A DNA stretch of 64,000 nt, from positions 1 through 64,000 of the IMG/VR virus record IMGVR_UViG_3300030119_000552, one strand, 5' to 3'. Positions within the stretch are counted from its first letter, which is position 1, and each line of letters begins with the position of its first letter. Shown piece by piece: positions 28,062 through 35,315 of the stretch. Source of the DNA: a virus. The notes below the pieces were generated by a model. It saw only the letters and a program-made list of their open reading frames with translations. It had not been told where the DNA came from and searched no databases. Both the position numbers and the translations under genes were made by a program.

Positions 28062-28527
28062 TCAAATATGATACTGCATCTTCAAAGGAATGTACAACAA
28101 AAATATCATTTTCTTTTGCTTCGTGTTCAAGCATATGTCTCCAAAACTTTATCGTTCCCCACATATGACCTTGGTTTATTTCCAATAAATTTTGCTTATG
28201 TCGTTCTTCATCAATAGTAACGAGGACATTGGGTTTTACATTCCATTCCCAAAAACTTCTTGCACTCCACACTTCAGGTATACTTAAAATTTTATCGTTA
28301 TTTTTTAACCAAGATTCCAAAACTTTCCAAGAATCTTGTGAAAAAGAGACTGCAATGTCATGTTCATCTATGTAATTACAAGAATATGATTTATGCGAGA
28401 ATTCTTTTTTGTTAAAGTGTGGTGGCCACCCTAGTTCATTTGCTATGATTTCATCACAATCTGCAAATCCAAGTGTCTTACTATAATAGGTTTTTCCCGA
28501 ATGCCTAACTGCTGATATTACTTTCAT
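28051..28527 (-). CDS. 158-residue protein, possible degenerate P-loop kinase
   Basis: The N-terminus reads VISAVRHSGKTYYSK, resembling a Walker A loop ending SGKT but lacking the first glycine of the consensus. A CDEII segment follows, and FVVHSFEDAV near the end suits a Rossmann-type fold. Its place directly before dUTPase makes a nucleotide kinase attractive, but this is weak evidence. It overlaps the DUF4326 gene upstream by 23 bases and dut downstream by 11. Confidence 0.6.
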   Translation of the reverse strand: MKVISAVRHSGKTYYSKTLGFADCDEIIANELGWPPHFNKKEFSHKSYSCNYIDEHDIAVSFSQDSWKVLESWLKNNDKILSIPEVWSARSFWEWNVKPNVLVTIDEERHKQNLLEINQGHMWGTIKFWRHMLEHEAKENDIFVVHSFEDAVSYLNEN

Positions 28528-28864
28528 GGGAATAATACTTTTGAATTAATTTTACAAGAACATCTCCGTGGCATGGCTTTGGTTTACACCAACAACCGAG
28601 TATTTTTCCTTTAAGTGTTTTTAATTCTTCTATGAGTTGGGGTTGAGATTCAATCCATTCTTCGTATTTTTTAATTGCCTCGGAAGTACTATCGACACGA
28701 TACTTTGCTATAGTCCCATCTTTTGATGAAAACGGATTTCCCCATAAAGAAGGCCTTCCGATGTAGATATCATATTCTGATTTCTTGCAATGGACTACTT
28801 TAGTTGTATTTGTGCTGATTTCTAAATTAGAATAAAATGATAAATTAACTTTTGGTTTTGTCAT
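28505..28864 (-). CDS. DUF4326-family protein
   Basis: The 119-residue protein fits the DUF4326 pattern: YIGRPSLWGNPF near residue 33, then AIKKYEEWIESQPQLIEEL and the cysteine-rich LGCWCKPKPCHGDVLVKL near 90-107. The family is common in phages and its biochemical activity is not established. It lies in the dUTPase operon between two small genes, overlapping each by about 20 bases. Confidence 0.82.
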   Translation of the reverse strand: MTKPKVNLSFYSNLEISTNTTKVVHCKKSEYDIYIGRPSLWGNPFSSKDGTIAKYRVDSTSEAIKKYEEWIESQPQLIEELKTLKGKILGCWCKPKPCHGDVLVKLIQKYYSHESNISS

Positions 28865-29186
28865 CCAAATCTATATCAGTATCTTTATCAAAATTTTCCA
28901 TATCGGAGAACAATTCTTTAACGAAGTCAAATTCTAACTGATTACCAGAAAACTCTGGTTCGTTGATGTGTGAATAATTTACATTAGTAGAATTGTTGTA
29001 GGCATCTACGAATTCAAGGTGTCCATCAAACTGAAAACCTGCTCCTTTCAGAAATAACTCAAACGCATTTAAAACTTCATCTAGAGTTTCTTCTGTTGTA
29101 GAGTGTCTTGTTCGTGATACAAGATTATCATCAGAATCCCTCCATGTGTAGTCAAATGTGAATTTTGCTGTATTATTGTATTTCAT
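28845..29186 (-). CDS. 113-residue acidic protein of unknown function
   Basis: First gene of the operon leading to dUTPase. The N-terminal half looks strand-rich (KFTFDYTWRDSDDNL); the C-terminal half is acidic and ends in a D/K-rich tail. An ATATTTAT box ends 6 bases before the ATG. No family recognised. Confidence 0.62.
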   Translation of the reverse strand: MKYNNTAKFTFDYTWRDSDDNLVSRTRHSTTEETLDEVLNAFELFLKGAGFQFDGHLEFVDAYNNSTNVNYSHINEPEFSGNQLEFDFVKELFSDMENFDKDTDIDLDDKTKS

Positions 29187-29192
29187 ATATAC

Positions 29193-29200
29193 ATAAATAT
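29193..29200 (-). promoter_or_regulatory. ATATTTAT box before the gene starting at 29186
   Basis: Coding-strand box 6 bases before the ATG, with no Shine-Dalgarno site. Confidence 0.5.
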
Positions 29201-29228
29201 ATAGAAATATACTAGGTAAGTAAAGTCT

Positions 29229-29435
29229 TTATTTAGACTTCACACCTAATACTGCTGATTTTATGATTATCTGTAAGTAAAATTGTAAGAATATCGCAGC
29301 TGCCCAATTTGTTAGACTATACTCTATATTTGTTGCAAATAAGGTATTGATTGCCCAAATAATCCCGAGTGGCAGAAAAATTATTCCGATTATACCTAAA
29401 ACTAAAGCAAGCAAAGAAGTAGTTTTGACTTCCAT
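29229..29435 (-). CDS. 68-residue membrane protein with two predicted TM helices
   Basis: Two hydrophobic stretches are clear: LLALVLGIIGIIFLPLGIIW (about residues 8-27) and WAAAIFLQFYLQIIIKSAVL (about 44-63), joined by a short polar loop, with a basic tail (GVKSK). It should sit in the host inner membrane. Small size and two helices are compatible with a holin-like or host-membrane-modifying role, but no lysis gene is adjacent, so function is open. It starts 2 bases after the gene at 29438. Confidence 0.7.
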   Translation of the reverse strand: MEVKTTSLLALVLGIIGIIFLPLGIIWAINTLFATNIEYSLTNWAAAIFLQFYLQIIIKSAVLGVKSK

Positions 29436-29437
29436 TT

Positions 29438-29725
29438 TTATTTTCTAATCTTGCAGATTTTTTCGTACAACAATTCCAAATCATCGTATGTCATCCCAAA
29501 AATTGCTTCCACACCTTCTACCATTTTGTCAAACGAAATTATTGTCCCACACTCATCTGGATCACCTTCGGACTCTATAATTTTATATTTTATTTCCATT
29601 TCATCGGAAAGTTCTTCAAGTTTACAAAGTGTCATGTGTTCATATAATGTAACAAAGTCATCAACTGAACAACTTGCTAGAAACTCTAGTGATTCTCTTT
29701 CCATTGTGTTTTCGTCTGATTTCAT
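29438..29725 (-). CDS. 95-residue acidic protein of unknown function
   Basis: Glutamate/aspartate-rich with hydrophobic heptad-like spacing, probably helical, and three cysteines. It precedes the two-helix membrane protein with a 2-base gap, so the two are probably co-expressed. No recognised family. Confidence 0.6.
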   Translation of the reverse strand: MKSDENTMERESLEFLASCSVDDFVTLYEHMTLCKLEELSDEMEIKYKIIESEGDPDECGTIISFDKMVEGVEAIFGMTYDDLELLYEKICKIRK

Positions 29726-29784
29726 ATTTGAATGTTAGTTTGAGATTATGTATACATATAAATATATATTATAGAGACGGAATG

Positions 29785-31002
29785 TCAATTCTTTTTCCAA
29801 ATCCAAATTGGTTCTGCGAATGCAACATCTTTGGTTTCTTCGGTAATTTCCTTAAGGCCTTCCGAAAAATACTCACTCTTGGCATTTCCTGCACCACCTG
29901 AATTAAATCGTTTCGTCATTTCCATTCCAATGCAACCAAGATATTCAAGACCTTGTGATTTAATAAAGTCATTCATTGGATTTGTAATTTCAACATAGTC
30001 GTTGATGGGAGCATTAAATACATCTGCGATATTGATTGCAAGAATACCACTCTTCTTTATTGTCGGAATTATCTTACCAAGTGTAGTGTGAAGAAACTTC
30101 TCGTTCCAATCATCTATTTTTTTATATCTCACCCAAGATTGCGTATCATCTTCCGAATACTTTTCTGTATTAAAATATGGTGGACTTGTAAACACCGTAT
30201 CAAAGTAATTTTCGTATTGTGAGTAATCTACGTCTTCGGCAGGACTTTCTATTAGGTCTACTTTTCTATCTTGTTCAAAAAAGGTAGAATACTTTTCATA
30301 GAACTGAATTTGCTTTTGGTAGTTAGGATGATTAAGTGTATTGGGATCGATTCCAACATAATGCTCTGTGGTTTCACCTGTATAAAATCCTGCTAGTCTA
30401 TCACCCCATCCTGCACTAAAGTCTAATATGTTCTTGCTTTGAAAGTGATCGTAAAATGCTTTTGCTACTGCCGGTTTGAATTGTGATGCGACATACTTGC
30501 GAAGAGTGGTAGCAACACGGAGAGTGTTAATATCGACTTGATTAAGAACTTTATCTAACGTCCAATAAGCACGAACGATTGTTTTGATTCCTTTTACTGT
30601 TTGCCAAGTTTTCCAACCACTTGGAGTTCTTGTCCAATCTACTTTCCAACGAGTTTCTACATGAAATGGATTGGAAGCATTATTACCAGAATTGTTTCTT
30701 TTCAACAGAAACTGAGAATCTTTGTAGTTAAGGTGGTAGTTGCTTTTTCTTTCATTGCGAGGAAACCACTTTTTTTCTACAAGTACATCATTGTGCTTTA
30801 TTCCTTTTAACTTATTCAAACTATCAAGAGTTTGTTTATTTGTAATTTTAGGTAGTGGAGCGGGATATGTGTGTAATACTTTTGCCAATTCTTCTACAAC
30901 ATCTTCTTTTTCATACTTTTGCATAATGTCTTTCCACTCATCCTCTTCAATGAGGAGATATGGTTTCATGTTGTAGAACTTTTTGAAATGCTCTTGTAGC
31001 AT
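29785..31002 (-). CDS. methyltransferase-like protein, SAGWG/SPPY family (member 1)
   Basis: The C-terminal half holds a DNA-methyltransferase-like domain: SAM loop ILDFSAGWGDR, a following GIDPN acid strand and catalytic FTSPPYFN followed by EKYSEDDTQSW. The same SAGWG[DG]R and SPPYFN blocks recur in the tandem pair at 43310-46473, so these three form one family in this genome. The N-terminal ~150 residues are unfamiliar and differ from that pair. SPPY suggests amino methylation of DNA, N4-cytosine more likely than N6-adenine. The DFSAGWG loop replaces the more usual DPF-GSG form. Confidence 0.8.
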   Translation of the reverse strand: MLQEHFKKFYNMKPYLLIEEDEWKDIMQKYEKEDVVEELAKVLHTYPAPLPKITNKQTLDSLNKLKGIKHNDVLVEKKWFPRNERKSNYHLNYKDSQFLLKRNNSGNNASNPFHVETRWKVDWTRTPSGWKTWQTVKGIKTIVRAYWTLDKVLNQVDINTLRVATTLRKYVASQFKPAVAKAFYDHFQSKNILDFSAGWGDRLAGFYTGETTEHYVGIDPNTLNHPNYQKQIQFYEKYSTFFEQDRKVDLIESPAEDVDYSQYENYFDTVFTSPPYFNTEKYSEDDTQSWVRYKKIDDWNEKFLHTTLGKIIPTIKKSGILAINIADVFNAPINDYVEITNPMNDFIKSQGLEYLGCIGMEMTKRFNSGGAGNAKSEYFSEGLKEITEETKDVAFAEPIWIWKKN

Positions 31003-31007
31003 ACACC

Positions 31008-31616
31008 TTATTGAGACTCAGACTCTTCAGAAGTTTTGGCTTGTTCTTGTGCTTTTCGTTCAGCCTTTTTCTGATTATGAATAGCAAGTTGACGAGCAAC
31101 TTCATCGTCTGTAATTTGTTGACCTTGTGAATATGTCGATTGTGGGGTGTTTACTTGTGGTGCATGAGGTGAATCGGGTGTAGATGAACTCGTTATATCG
31201 TGTATAGATGGTCTGTTATCTATTTTAGGGTAACCATCTTCGTATCGTAATTTAGAAACAGTTTGCTCTACCTCAATTTCTTCAGAAACCGTGTCTTGTT
31301 CCTTATTTAGCAATTTATCAATTTGCTCTTCCGAAACTTCATTTTGTGGTGACGGTGTTGGGTTTCCAATGACTGAGTTAGAAGTTAACTTAATAGTTTC
31401 ATACTGACCTGATTCTGCTTTTTTTGGATCGCGATTTTTTAATTTTTCTTGAAACGCAGCTAAAAGACCAGTTAATCCTGGATTCTCGAATTTGGTTTCG
31501 TACTTAACTTTTTCTTCAACTTCTTCTTGATTTAACTCTTCTTCTCGTTTGATGTCGGTCTTGCGAGGTGTTTGAGCAATCTTCTCAAATTTTTTATCTA
31601 ATTCTTCAAAGGACAT
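31008..31616 (-). CDS. 202-residue hydrophilic, probably disordered protein
   Basis: Very rich in E, K, Q, S, T and P with almost no large hydrophobic clusters apart from GLTGLLAAF near residue 50. Probably largely disordered. The start lies 4 bases from an ATATTTAT box and its stop is 5 bases before the methyltransferase start at 31002, so the two share a transcript. A scaffold or virion-internal role is possible but not shown. Confidence 0.62.
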   Translation of the reverse strand: MSFEELDKKFEKIAQTPRKTDIKREEELNQEEVEEKVKYETKFENPGLTGLLAAFQEKLKNRDPKKAESGQYETIKLTSNSVIGNPTPSPQNEVSEEQIDKLLNKEQDTVSEEIEVEQTVSKLRYEDGYPKIDNRPSIHDITSSSTPDSPHAPQVNTPQSTYSQGQQITDDEVARQLAIHNQKKAERKAQEQAKTSEESESQ

Positions 31617-31620
31617 AGTA

Positions 31621-31628
31621 ATAAATAT
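31621..31628 (-). promoter_or_regulatory. ATATTTAT box before the gene starting at 31616
   Basis: Coding-strand sequence TATATATTTATTACT immediately precedes the ATG; the box ends 4 bases away. No Shine-Dalgarno site. Confidence 0.55.
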
Positions 31629-31650
31629 ATATGTATGTATTTATATTTTA

Positions 31651-31878
31651 TTAAAAAAAGTCATCACCCAATGCAATAAAAGTATTTCCCTTGTAGGTTG
31701 CAACCTGCGAATTATCATTACTTTTTATTTGAGCAATAGGACACATTTTGTCTTTTTTAAGATACCAAGTACCAAGAACCCAACCGTTTGTTTCGGTTTT
31801 TTCGGGTATATAAATGGTGTCTACTACTTGGTTTGTTGCGGTGTCTCTTACTTCGTATTCGTGGTGTAACTTACCCAT
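31651..31878 (-). CDS. 75-residue protein of unknown function ending in DDFF
   Basis: Small strand-rich protein with YEVRDTATNQVVDTIYIP at the N-terminus and WVLGTWYLKKD in the middle. The extreme C-terminus is GDDFF, an FF ending reminiscent of, but weaker than, the tails of the polymerase and methyltransferases. It lies 3 bases after the gene at 31882. No family recognised. Confidence 0.6.
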   Translation of the reverse strand: MGKLHHEYEVRDTATNQVVDTIYIPEKTETNGWVLGTWYLKKDKMCPIAQIKSNDNSQVATYKGNTFIALGDDFF

Positions 31879-31881
31879 TAA

Positions 31882-32139
31882 TTAGTTTGAGGTAGTTTCA
31901 AACAGTAAGGTGGGTCTTCCAATCTCACCTTCAATCTTCCCAACAGATTTAATTGCTCCTGATTCAAGTGCTTTTTTTACTCTAAAACGAAGAGTAATGG
32001 GAACTGCCGTGGGGTGTGTTCTTTCTAAATCAGCAATACTAAACTTTCCAGTTGGCCAATTAACTACCAACTTTTCCTTCTTTGGACGGACTTGAGTTTC
32101 TACTCTGATTTCTTTTTTAATTTTATTTGTATCTGTCAT
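31882..32139 (-). CDS. 85-residue protein, possible winged-helix DNA-binding domain
   Basis: After a lysine-rich start, the segment FSIADLERTHPTAVPITLRF followed by VKKALESGAI and GRPTLLFE fits the helix-turn-helix plus wing layout seen in small winged-helix proteins. A regulator of phage transcription is possible, but the match is by eye only. It is first in a small operon with the gene at 31651. Confidence 0.58.
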   Translation of the reverse strand: MTDTNKIKKEIRVETQVRPKKEKLVVNWPTGKFSIADLERTHPTAVPITLRFRVKKALESGAIKSVGKIEGEIGRPTLLFETTSN

Positions 32140-32181
32140 AATTGTGTTGATTTATTTAGTTTTAAGATAAATCAAAGAGAA

Positions 32182-32367
32182 TTAACTCTTTGATTCCGCA
32201 ACCGATGCCTTTCTGTATTCGGTGGCCAACTTCTTGATTTCACCGATTGCCTTACGGGCACGTGTACCAGATGCCTTAGTTCCGGATTCTGCGTTTTGGG
32301 TATGGTTTTCTTCAAATGCTTCGTACAAAGCTTTGATTTGTTCATATAGTTCTTTTGATGTAGCCAT
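32182..32367 (-). CDS. histone H1-like (Hc1-type) small DNA-binding protein
   Basis: The 61-residue protein has two helical parts: an N-terminal ELYEQIKALYEAFEENH and a C-terminal GTKASGTRARKAIGEIKKL. The SGTRARKA..E.KKL....RK.S pattern is typical of the short histone H1-like Hc1 proteins found in Chlamydia and Bacteroidetes and in some phages. These bind and compact DNA. A Shine-Dalgarno-like AAAGG lies upstream. It could coat phage DNA or remodel the host nucleoid (inference). The match rests on a short motif. Confidence 0.65.
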   Translation of the reverse strand: MATSKELYEQIKALYEAFEENHTQNAESGTKASGTRARKAIGEIKKLATEYRKASVAESKS

Positions 32368-32438
32368 ATTTAACCTTTCATGTTTTATTGTTATTAAAAT
32401 ATATAATATATCTTTTTTAATATTTTTGCAAGTAAAAT

Positions 32439-32858
32439 TTATGCGAAGAAAATTACATACGCATTATCATCAGTAGTCACATTCATGTGTCTAAACACCC
32501 AACGTTCATTGTGCATTTGTTGAATTAAGTCTGCGTATGCCTCTGATGTTTTGTCGATTTTAACTACTTTACCTGCAACCGGTGTTGCTTGATGTCTACG
32601 AACAAAGTCTGCCCAATTAAGTTCGGTTGAGTTATTTTCTATAAACTCATGGGTAAATAAATTAACATCGTTGGTGTTTTCTTCGTAGTGTTTTATTATA
32701 TCACCACGACAATCGCATCCAGGATCAACAGAGAAACTCAAAGCATGAGTTTCATTTGTTGGATATTTTTGGATATATGCGTTTAGAAACTTTTGAGAGG
32801 TTGTCAAAAGTTCTAGAATTGCTAATAGTGCGTATTTGTTAAACTCGTCTTGATTCAT
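32439..32858 (-). CDS. 139-residue protein of unknown function
   Basis: The start at 32858 (MNQDEFNKYA) is chosen over an upstream in-frame ATG, because the upstream extension runs through the promoter-like AT-rich region. Helical N-terminus, a CDCRG motif near residue 50, and a strand-rich C-terminus ending VIFFA. No family recognised. It is divergent from the HNH gene. Confidence 0.58.
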   Translation of the reverse strand: MNQDEFNKYALLAILELLTTSQKFLNAYIQKYPTNETHALSFSVDPGCDCRGDIIKHYEENTNDVNLFTHEFIENNSTELNWADFVRRHQATPVAGKVVKIDKTSEAYADLIQQMHNERWVFRHMNVTTDDNAYVIFFA

Positions 32859-32879
32859 GCTAATTAAATATTTATTATA

Positions 32880-32908
32880 ATTAAATACAATTATGAGCAA
32901 TCTGTCAA
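32880..32908 (-). promoter_or_regulatory. possible sigma-70-type promoter
   Basis: Minus strand TTGACA (32903-32908), a 17-base spacer, TTTAAT (32880-32885). It points at the gene starting at 32858 with a leader of about 15 bases. The -10 is weaker than at the other promoters. Confidence 0.45.
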
Positions 32909-32957
32909 TCGGTATTTTTTTGTTGTAGAAATTAAGATTATCATTTAAAGTATCATC

Positions 32958-33566
32958 ATGTATCAATATGTTAGTTCCACCGAAAACTTGGTCCTACTAC
33001 TTACCCACTACTGGACTCCATTGAATGTTACATCCGTAAAAGAGGGTTTGAAAAAGTTAATGGGTGCTAAAGAAAGATTCCACAAAACAAGACCGAAAGT
33101 GATGGCAGTTGCCAGTGATGGAACTACCTGTGACTGGAATACTTGGATTGAATATAAGCATGGGTTTTATCCAAACCAACCATTTGTTCGTTCGGTTAAT
33201 CACGTGATTCCCGTTCCTACAATTTTATTAACAACTGCAAATTTCACTTACAATGCTAAAAGGAAACCTTCCTTAAAATATCTGTACAAGAAGTACAACG
33301 GAATGTGTCAAATATGCGGAGAACACTTTCCTCAAAATAAATTGACCATAGAACACATAAAACCAAAAAGCAAAGGTGGTGATAACGATTATTTCAATTT
33401 GACATTAACTTGCGTAAAGTGTAATTCACGAAAAGGAAGTATATTTCCATACTACGATTACAAAGGTGATGTGTTGAAGGCAACTCCACCAAAACCTTTT
33501 TATGAAGTGGGTGGTGCTGGTCGTGAAGAATGGAAACCATATCTATTTAAAAATTCTTCTTTTTAA
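32958..33566 (+). CDS. HNH endonuclease
   Basis: A 202-residue protein with a classical HNH domain in its C-terminal half. CQICGEHF supplies the first zinc-cysteine pair, LTIEHIKPKSKGGDN carries the catalytic histidine, and NLTLTCVKCNSRKG supplies the asparagine and second cysteine pair. The N-terminal ~100 residues are not recognised and may bind DNA. It lies directly before the tRNA promoter, a common place for free-standing homing nucleases, although a host-DNA or restriction-type role is equally possible. Confidence 0.88.
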   Translation: MYQYVSSTENLVLLLTHYWTPLNVTSVKEGLKKLMGAKERFHKTRPKVMAVASDGTTCDWNTWIEYKHGFYPNQPFVRSVNHVIPVPTILLTTANFTYNAKRKPSLKYLYKKYNGMCQICGEHFPQNKLTIEHIKPKSKGGDNDYFNLTLTCVKCNSRKGSIFPYYDYKGDVLKATPPKPFYEVGGAGREEWKPYLFKNSSF

Positions 33567-33569
33567 TTG

Positions 33570-33598
33570 TTGACATTTCTTATAATAACAAGTATAGT
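33570..33598 (+). promoter_or_regulatory. consensus sigma-70-type promoter of the tRNA cluster
   Basis: TTGACA (33570-33575), exact consensus, a 17-base spacer, TATAGT (33593-33598). It directs transcription of a leader of about 95 bases followed by tRNA-Cys, Thr, Pro and Glu. Confidence 0.88.
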
Positions 33599-33604
33599 GG
33601 TGGC

Positions 33605-33698
33605 ACAATTAATTCTTCCTATGTAGGAAACATAGGCATAACGGCCGATAAGGGGTGTCCAAACCATTCGCAATGAGAGGGGCAAAACATTTCTTTCA
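33605..33698 (+). ncRNA. structured leader before tRNA-Cys
   Basis: The transcribed region between promoter and tRNA-Cys has no ORF. CCTATGT (33618-33624) pairs with ACATAGG (33630-33636), leaving AGGAA in a five-base loop. Other G-rich stretches follow. It may only be a 5' trailer removed by RNase P, or a small RNA. It does not fold into a tRNA by eye. Confidence 0.35.
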
Positions 33699-33775
33699 CG
33701 CATCGGTGGCTCGAATGGTTAGGCAAGGGACTGCAAATCCCTATTATGCAGGTTCAAGTCCTGTCCGATGCTCCA
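33699..33775 (+). tRNA. tRNA-Cys (GCA)
   Basis: Acceptor GCATCGG/CCGATGC, D-arm GGCTCGAATGG region, anticodon loop CTGCAAA giving anticodon GCA, T-arm GGTTCAAGTCC, discriminator T and encoded CCA. First tRNA of the cluster. Confidence 0.95.
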
Positions 33776-33789
33776 TAAACAATTTTTAT

Positions 33790-33865
33790 GCCACCTTAGC
33801 TCAGTTGGTAGAGCACCTCACTTGTAATGAGGATGTCGTCAGTTCGAATCTGACAGGTGGCTCCA
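33790..33865 (+). tRNA. tRNA-Thr (TGT)
   Basis: Acceptor GCCACCT/AGGTGGC, D-arm AGCTCAGTTGGTAGAGC, anticodon stem CTCA with loop CTTGTAA (anticodon TGT), T-arm AGTTCGAATCT, CCA encoded. Confidence 0.95.
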
Positions 33866-33876
33866 TTTTAATGTGT

Positions 33877-33953
33877 CGGGGTATAGCGTAGCCTGGTATC
33901 GCGCTTGCTTTGGGAGCAAGAGGTCGCAGGTTCAAATCCTGCTATCCCGACCA
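33877..33953 (+). tRNA. tRNA-Pro (TGG)
   Basis: Acceptor CGGGGTA/TATCCCG, anticodon stem CTTGC/GCAAG around TTTGGGA (anticodon TGG), T-arm GGTTCAAATCC, encoded CCA. The unusual C1-G72 pair is typical of bacterial tRNA-Pro. Confidence 0.95.
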
Positions 33954-33956
33954 TGT

Positions 33957-34033
33957 GTCCACATCGTCTAGTCAGGTTAGGACACCGGGTTTTCATCCCG
34001 GCAACCGGAGTTCGAATCTCCGTGTGGATGCCA
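33957..34033 (+). tRNA. tRNA-Glu (TTC)
   Basis: Acceptor GTCCACA/TGTGGAT (one G-T pair), anticodon stem CCGGG/CCCGG around TTTTCAT (anticodon TTC), T-arm AGTTCGAATCT, encoded CCA. A terminator-like hairpin follows. Confidence 0.93.
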
Positions 34034-34052
34034 TTTTGATTCAAAACACAAT

Positions 34053-34093
34053 AGGGTCGGATAAGTTTTATTCTTATTCGACCCTTCTTTTTT
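34053..34093 (+). terminator. strong terminator-like hairpin inside the tRNA cluster
   Basis: AGGGTCGGATAAG, a 7-base loop and CTTATTCGACCCT form a 13-bp stem (34053-34085, one non-Watson-Crick pair), followed by a T-run ending at 34093. The T-run abuts the first base of tRNA-Val at 34094. Confidence 0.85.
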
Positions 34094-34170
<77 letters not shown>

Positions 34171-34186
34171 TTTTTAGTTTAAAGTT

Positions 34187-34194
34187 ATATTTAT
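34187..34194 (+). promoter_or_regulatory. ATATTTAT box before the gene at 34203
   Basis: The box ends 8 bases before the ATG; no Shine-Dalgarno site. Confidence 0.5.
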
Positions 34195-34202
34195 ATATTC
34201 AC

Positions 34203-34934
34203 ATGGAAACAACAGAACTTAAACAATTGATAAAAACTTGTATTTCTGAACTATTATCTGAGGAAGGTGGGTTTAAATATAATGTAGCAAATTTAAGTTT
34301 AGATAAAGCAAGAGATTATGCTGAATCCGAGTTTATTAATGCAGGACAAACATTAAACGAAGTAATTCCAGATTTTGATAAAAATTACATGAATCTTCAA
34401 AAGGCGTGTAAATCTGCTTTAGATATTCCACGAATTGATATGCCTGTTATTGAACCGACTGATATGAAGTTATTCACCAAAAAACTTGCTCTTGGTCATA
34501 TTGATATTTTTAAACCTTACAAAATTGATTCTTTTATTGGTAGATTTCCAAAAGGATTGAATAAAAAAGTAGGTAAGCAATGGGTAAATCTCGGAATGCA
34601 AGATGGCAACCCAAAAGATGATGTTATCAAAGGTAAATGGACAAAGTTTCCTGCAAAGAATTTAAAACCAACTCAAAGTCAAATTTGGTTGGAAAAACTC
34701 GTTGGTAATATCATTCAATTTGGTGTACCATTAGATGGTTCTCCTATTACCAAAGCATCTGTTATTGCTTCACAAGAAGGTTATATATTAGACGGACATC
34801 ACCGTTATGGACAGGCAATGCTTGCTAACCCACCATTAAAGTTGTCAGCACTTTATATACCATTAGACATTAAAACACTACTTGCAATGGGTAGGTCATA
34901 CGGTAATGCAATAGGCAATAAACAAAAAGGTTAA
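34203..34934 (+). CDS. ParB/Srx-fold-like phage protein
   Basis: 243 residues. The C-terminal part contains SQIWLEKL and then EGYILDGHHRYGQAML, resembling the GxxRxxA-type phosphate-binding box of ParB/sulfiredoxin-fold proteins. The N-terminal 20 residues (TTELKQLIKTCISELLSEE) form an amphipathic helix of the type seen at the start of other putative virion proteins in this region. The family can bind DNA or hydrolyse nucleotides; the role here is unknown. It is nested between tRNA-Val and tRNA-Ala. Confidence 0.65.
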   Translation: METTELKQLIKTCISELLSEEGGFKYNVANLSLDKARDYAESEFINAGQTLNEVIPDFDKNYMNLQKACKSALDIPRIDMPVIEPTDMKLFTKKLALGHIDIFKPYKIDSFIGRFPKGLNKKVGKQWVNLGMQDGNPKDDVIKGKWTKFPAKNLKPTQSQIWLEKLVGNIIQFGVPLDGSPITKASVIASQEGYILDGHHRYGQAMLANPPLKLSALYIPLDIKTLLAMGRSYGNAIGNKQKG

Positions 34935-35003
34935 TTCACCTTTATCATTTTTTATATAAATGTATATGTATATTCAATGGATATATATACATATATTTTA
35001 ATT

Positions 35004-35079
35004 GGGGCTGTAGCTCAGCTGGAAGAGCATCTGATTTGCATTCAGAAGGTCATCGGTTCGATCCCGTTCAGCTCCACCA
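35004..35079 (+). tRNA. tRNA-Ala (TGC)
   Basis: Acceptor GGGGCTG/CAGCTCC (one G-T pair), D-arm AGCTCAGCTGGAAGAGC, anticodon stem TCTGA/TCAGA with loop TTTGCAT (anticodon TGC), T-arm GGTTCGATCCC, encoded CCA. Separated from the other tRNAs by the ParB-like gene. Confidence 0.95.
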
Positions 35080-35098
35080 ATTTTAAAGGAGCATCGTT

Positions 35099-35284
35099 AT
35101 GAAAGTAGAAATAGACAAAGAAACCAACGAAGTAGTTATTCGTTTGCCAATAGAAAAAGAACCAAAAGACTCTGCAAGTGGTAAAACAAAAATCATTGCA
35201 TCGTCAAGTGGAAGAAATGTTACAACCGAGTCATATGAAGGAAAGCAGTTGATGGTAACTGCTAGTGTTTATTATAAACCATAA
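35099..35284 (+). CDS. 61-residue protein of unknown function
   Basis: A strand-rich small protein (KVEIDKETNEVVIRLPIEKE at the start) directly behind tRNA-Ala, with a strong Shine-Dalgarno site (AAAGGAG, 7 bases before ATG). Possibly a small beta protein. No family recognised. Confidence 0.65.
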   Translation: MKVEIDKETNEVVIRLPIEKEPKDSASGKTKIIASSSGRNVTTESYEGKQLMVTASVYYKP

Positions 35285-35302
35285 CTTTTTTGTAATAGAT
35301 AT

Positions 35303-35310
35303 ATATTTAT
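35303..35310 (+). promoter_or_regulatory. ATATTTAT box before the gene at 35316
   Basis: Sequence TATATATTTATTATAC directly before ATG 35316; the box ends 5 bases away. It fixes this start rather than an upstream in-frame ATG at 35265. Confidence 0.6.
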
Positions 35311-35315
35311 TATAC

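Noticed and set aside
29760-29788. Sigma-70 promoter upstream of the gene starting at 29725 (TTGACA at 29783-29788, minus strand)
   Set aside because: No acceptable -10 at 16-18 bases; the TATAAT present is only about 9 bases from the -35, and the -35 is within the end of the methyltransferase gene.
33605-33698. A seventh, degenerate tRNA before tRNA-Cys
   Set aside because: No T-loop (GGTTC..) or matching acceptor stem can be found; the hairpin is unlike a tRNA arm.
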